Origin: Tricholomella constricta
Taxonomy: Eukaryota; Basidiomycota; Agaricomycetes; Agaricales; Lyophyllaceae
Direction: 5' to 3'
DNA: 64,000 nt
NCBI GenBank assembly: GCA_013368375.1
Contig: JAACJP010000004.1
Coordinates: 1,240,001-1,304,000 of the forward strand
A program made the translations under genes and the position numbers. Positions 60,662 to 64,000 of the stretch are shown piece after piece (position 1 is the first letter of the stretch; every line of letters starts with the position of its first letter). Below the pieces are notes generated by a model. That model did no database searches. It saw only the letters and a program-made list of their open reading frames with translations, and was not told the DNA's origin.

Positions 60662-61864
60662 ATGTCTGCCCAAGATATCATCACAGCCTACTCTGTCGCC
60701 GTTCCTCACAAGCAGGCCCAGGACATGCCAGGGCTTGACAAACACATCTCTCGTGAGTCCATTATCTGCATTTGATCTCAAAGTTAAATCCTTTTCAAGC
60801 CGGTGTCGAGTACACCAAATTGGAGCTCTGGGACGACCAAGGCAAGCCTAGCCTCGTCGAGTATAAAGGGAGCGGAAAGTGAGTGTAAACCGTACGAATG
60901 CAGATGCATGCAATCAACAATTCTTGCCCTCAGACTACGCGGAAAAACCGCTATTATCACTGGAGGTGATAGTGGAATTGGCCGCGCTGCAGCAATCATG
61001 TTTGCGCGTGAAGCTTGCACAGGTATCACGATAAGCTATCTGCCCGAGGAGCACGAGGACGCCAACAGCGCGAAAACGACCCTCGAGGAAGCGGGCACAC
61101 AGGTCAATCTTGTCCCAGGCGACCTAATGGAAGAACAGCAATGCAAGGTCCTTGTCGACAGTCATTTGAACAAGTTCGGAAAGCTAAACATCTTGGTCAA
61201 CAACGCATCCAAGCAAATGTACTACGATTCGATTTCACCTCATTTACCCCTTATCATTAACGTTGACACACTTCCAGCATATGCAAGAAGTTCGAGGACA
61301 TTGATCTCAAGAATGTAGAGAGCACCTTTCGCTCGAACATCTTACAGATGTTCGCTGTGACCAAGTTCGCGCTCCCTCACTTGAAACGAGGGTCCAGTAT
61401 CATCAACACGACCTCCGTCACCGCATACAAAGGCTCAACTGGTCTAGGTACGCTTTTCAATTACTTTAGTATAACCTTGAAATAAGCGGTACTCCAGTCG
61501 ATTACAGCGCAACAAAAGGAGCGATCGTTACCTTTACGCGATCCATGGCCGCACAACTTGCACCTCGCGGCATCCGTGTCAACGCCGTCGCTCCCGGGCC
61601 CGTGATCACCGCACTTCAAGCAAGCTCTCGGGAGCGCGAGGATATGGAGGGCTTGGGGGTCGGCATGCCCCTCCATGGTCGTGCTGGGCAGCCCGCTGAG
61701 CTGGGTCCTGCTTATGTCTTTTTGGCGTCAAGCGACTCGAATATCATGACGGGTCAGGTTATGCATATCAACAGTGAGCATTCCGAATATGCTTCGATGT
61801 CTATTAGGATTAATCGTGCTGGCAAATCTATTTACAGGTGGGCAGCACGTCGGTGGTTCTTGAG
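60662..61864 (+). CDS. Short-chain dehydrogenase/reductase (classical, glucose-dehydrogenase-like)
   Basis: The N-terminal extension (GLDKHISPGVEYTKLELWDDQG) is that of the YhdG/GsiB-like SDR group. The cofactor motif TGGDSGIG, LVNNAS, the catalytic Ser in NTTSVTAYKG and YSATKGA (Tyr-x3-Lys) are all present. VNAVAPGPVITAL and the C-terminal FLASSDSNIMTGQVMHINSGQHVGGS complete the Rossmann fold. Four short introns are needed, the last joining INS to GQHVGGS. The substrate is unknown. It is divergent from CutC with 213 bases between the ATGs. Confidence 0.9.
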
Positions 61865-62007
61865 CCGATACTAGCCTGAAGAAGAATTTCAATTGAATCT
61901 CATTGAACAAAACTAATTATGAGCGAACATTGCTGTATGTATAGGTACAAATCAGAAGTGAGAATAACGTTTGATCTCAAGAAGCTGCAAGACACCATTG
62001 TACAAGA

Positions 62008-63394
62008 TCAGAGTGCACATTTGGAGAGTGCGTTTATGAATGTCCACCAATCCGTGATGTGCATGCCCTTCGATTGCAATAACTTCCATAATTCTTCTAT
62101 CCTCGCCGGATTGCCTGCGTTCTCCCTGATTTCTTGAAGGTGTTGACGAGAGCGTAAATGAGCGCCATGAAACATTGAGACGGTGTGGCCAAGGTCGAGG
62201 CTCGCCAGAAAAGTACCGACGTTGGCCATCCTCGTTTCCTCGCTGTCAGTCCCGGGCTCCCTCTTGAAGGTGGGAGGATGCTCTGATCCAATATTTGTAT
62301 GAAAATCGGCCCCTGAGATGATTTCGAGGGACGGGAGCCTAGGTGGAGGGTGGAGACGAGCAGTGCTCAACACATTCATAGACATCGCTGGGGTCTGGCA
62401 GGCAAGAGATGAAGGCCCTGCTTCGATCCGAGAGTGCTGCAGGCTGGTGCTCGAGGCGGACGGATCGGGTCCTTGATCAAAGCGAGATCCCGACTCGCTG
62501 AACCGTGCCGTTTTATGAAATGACTCTGTGTGCTGAGTCAAGAGCTGCGCACGAGCGCTAACTTTCGCTTGGATTTTTGTCGATGGTTTAAAGCTTTGAA
62601 TCAGGGTCTGGCCGATGTTCGAAAGTGGTGTGTTCTGATATGTTGGCAGGGTAAAGTTTGCTCTGTATCGTTCGTGCCCTCCTTTTCCCTGTAGAGAGAT
62701 ATATTGAGGGTCGATCAATACTTCTGAGTATGGAAGAAAGCGCACGCGCATGTCTTTCGGGACTGGTTGCCCTTTCCCGTGGCATTCGACATTAGATCGA
62801 ATGCAGTCCTGGCAACGAGTTCCTCCCACTGTTACGCATCGCTATTGATTCAATCAGACTGGCATTTAACTGCAGCGATATTGCGACTTACAACGCGTCT
62901 TGTTCGACAAAACCTACGGAAACGGCCATAAGAGAAAAATGAAGGCGGTTTTTAGCTAGGAATTCGGATACGTACCAACAGCTACCACAGGTGCTCTTTC
63001 TTGATGGAATAGAAACAGGTTTCCATCCCGGAGGGGGTTTCCACTGGTTAATCTTGATCGAAGGAAGTCCGAGTCTACTCTCGGGGGTTTGCTTATTTCT
63101 GTTGTAGTCATCCGAGTTCGGTACGTCCTCGTCGTCGCTGAATAACGACTGGTGACAGCTCGAAAATTCAGTCGCAGACGGTGGTGTCATTAACGTTTGG
63201 ATGCCAGTACGAGCAGCCCGAGCAGGCGATACAGAAGTGCGAATATCTGGATTGCAAGAACTTGTGTGGCTATCTTGACGACGAGGGCAGGAAATGGACT
63301 CACGCGGAGCAGGAATATTCTGGAGCCGTGCAGATTTTCGAGAAAGGGCAGTGGGTCTATCGACATGCATCGTGACGATGTCACCGTCATCCAT
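62008..63394 (-). CDS. Zn(II)2Cys6 transcription regulator
   Basis: The DNA-binding motif is mid-protein and assembled over two introns: CGSCW, the 22-base exon FCRTRRV (62892-62913), and RCVTVGGTRCQDCIRSNVECHG. The six cysteines follow C-x2-C-x6-C-x7-C-x2-C-x6-C. Before the finger is a Pro-rich basic segment (WKPPPGWKPVSIPSRKS). After it comes a Ser-rich region ending in a helical stretch (LHPPPRLPSLEII, WTFINALSKCAL). No fungal transcription factor middle domain is seen. The ATG at 63394 is the first true ATG; targets are unknown. Confidence 0.82.
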
Positions 63395-63735
63395 GTTGTG
63401 GTCGCGGGAGTATGGGTCAGTCAAAGAGTCGAACCCGCCGTCCTTCTAAACGGACATTCTCGTGTGATGATAGTATGAAAAGAAGATATGGAAATGAGCG
63501 GTCACCCCAATGATGGCTTACCAGTCAGAGAGTATCGGGGCTGATGGAAAAATGGAATATATGTAAGCGAAAGCTTACAGGTTTTGATTAGCATCGTCGC
63601 GCGCCACATCACGCATCTGGGGTCGAGAGCTCGTCGACACCCACTAACTCGAATTTTTGTCATTTATTGATATTGCAGAGCCCAGTCCTAACAGAGATAT
63701 AGGGCAAAAGAGTAGTACATCGGTATCGAAGGCAG
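63395..63735. other. Intergenic, 341 bases
   Basis: No supported gene. It should contain the promoter of the Zn(II)2Cys6 gene and the 3' untranslated region of the next gene on the same strand. Confidence 0.5.
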
Positions 63736-63999
63736 TCAAACAGACCTCTGCGTAAGTTCCTCATAAAACTTCACCGTCTTTCTGACGTCAGGGCAAATAG
63801 CAAGCCTCACCCTCTCCCCGTCCTGGACAATCCCGTGACCCTTCTTCTCGCGCCATTCACCAAACCTGCGTCCATCTGGGCCAGGGATGCCACAAAAGTC
63901 AAGTCTCACCATCCTCGCCAGGCTATCTCGCTGAATGGACCATTTCAGCTGATGTATCACAGGTAGAAGGATGCGCGAGATAGTGTGCGACGCTGACTC
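63736..63999 (-). CDS. C-terminus of an unidentified protein (partial at window edge)
   Basis: An open frame runs in from the window end and stops at 63736. The visible 87 residues include RDSLARMVRLDFCGIPGPDGRRFGEWREKKGHGIV and KTVKFYEELTQRSV. The composition is that of a real coding region. No family is recognisable from this part, and the upstream part is outside the window. Confidence 0.55.
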   Translation of the reverse strand, partial: ESASHTISRILLPVIHQLKWSIQRDSLARMVRLDFCGIPGPDGRRFGEWREKKGHGIVQDGERVRLAICPDVRKTVKFYEELTQRSV

Positions 64000-64000
64000 G

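Noticed and set aside
63400..63480. GGGTTCGACTC resembling a tRNA B box on the - strand
   Set aside because: No complementary T-stem, acceptor stem or A box can be drawn around it.

Overview
The window is a nuclear genome segment of a filamentous basidiomycete, most likely a mushroom-forming agaricomycete. The evidence is the gene style and content. Genes are compact and intron-rich, with GT-AG introns mostly 45-65 bases long. The genes include a Brh2-type BRCA2, a Cro1/UNC-45 myosin chaperone, a class I myosin, an Ole1-type acyl-CoA desaturase with a fused cytochrome b5 domain, a glycine-rich domain protein (GRDP/DUF1399) and an Rsc4-like tandem bromodomain protein. No rRNA, tRNA, CRISPR array or transposon was recognised. 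About 31 protein genes fill the window. The first and last are cut by the window edges. Exon boundaries below were read by hand from splice motifs and reading frame, without transcript data.

Layout. 1-7.1 kb (+ strand mostly): the C-terminal half of an ABCC-type transporter, a secreted or membrane Ser/Thr-rich protein, a divergent pair (tiny membrane protein and UPF0303 protein), riboflavin synthase, and a coiled-coil protein. 7.3-14.3 kb (- strand): class I myosin directly downstream of its probable folding chaperone (UCS protein). 14.4-22.3 kb: tRNA m1A58 methyltransferase subunit Trm6, a four-domain sorting nexin (Mdm1/SNX13 type), and a mitochondrial carrier of the oxaloacetate type. 22.9-27.9 kb (- strand): a GRDP protein with a Gly/Cys repeat tail, and a secreted GH5 exo-beta-1,3-glucanase. 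28.8-36.7 kb: UDP-GlcNAc pyrophosphorylase, a taxilin whose coiled coil contains a ubiquitin/SUMO-like domain, and a Brh2/BRCA2 homologue.

36.8-43.5 kb: mitochondrial processing peptidase alpha, alkaline ceramidase, mitochondrial EF-Ts and the H/ACA assembly factor Naf1, arranged as two head-to-head pairs. 44.1-52.4 kb: secreted RNase T2, an ACT-domain protein, a coiled-coil nuclear-type protein, a mitochondrion-targeted protein and a Pfa4-type DHHC palmitoyltransferase. 52.5-60.4 kb (- strand): a CCCH-like RGG/coiled-coil protein, an Rsc4-like bromodomain protein, a delta-9 desaturase and CutC. 60.7-64 kb: a short-chain dehydrogenase, a Zn(II)2Cys6 regulator and the C-terminus of an unidentified gene.

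Most genes are housekeeping and not a pathway cluster. Three functional pairings stand out: UCS chaperone with myosin I; glucanase divergent from UDP-GlcNAc pyrophosphorylase (both cell wall); and ACGCGT (MluI cell-cycle box-like) motifs in several promoters, clearest before the Brh2 and Rsc4-like genes. The most unusual observations are the taxilin with an embedded SUMO-like fold, a probable 3-nucleotide microexon that supplies a catalytic histidine of the desaturase, and a myosin whose first coding exon is only ATG.
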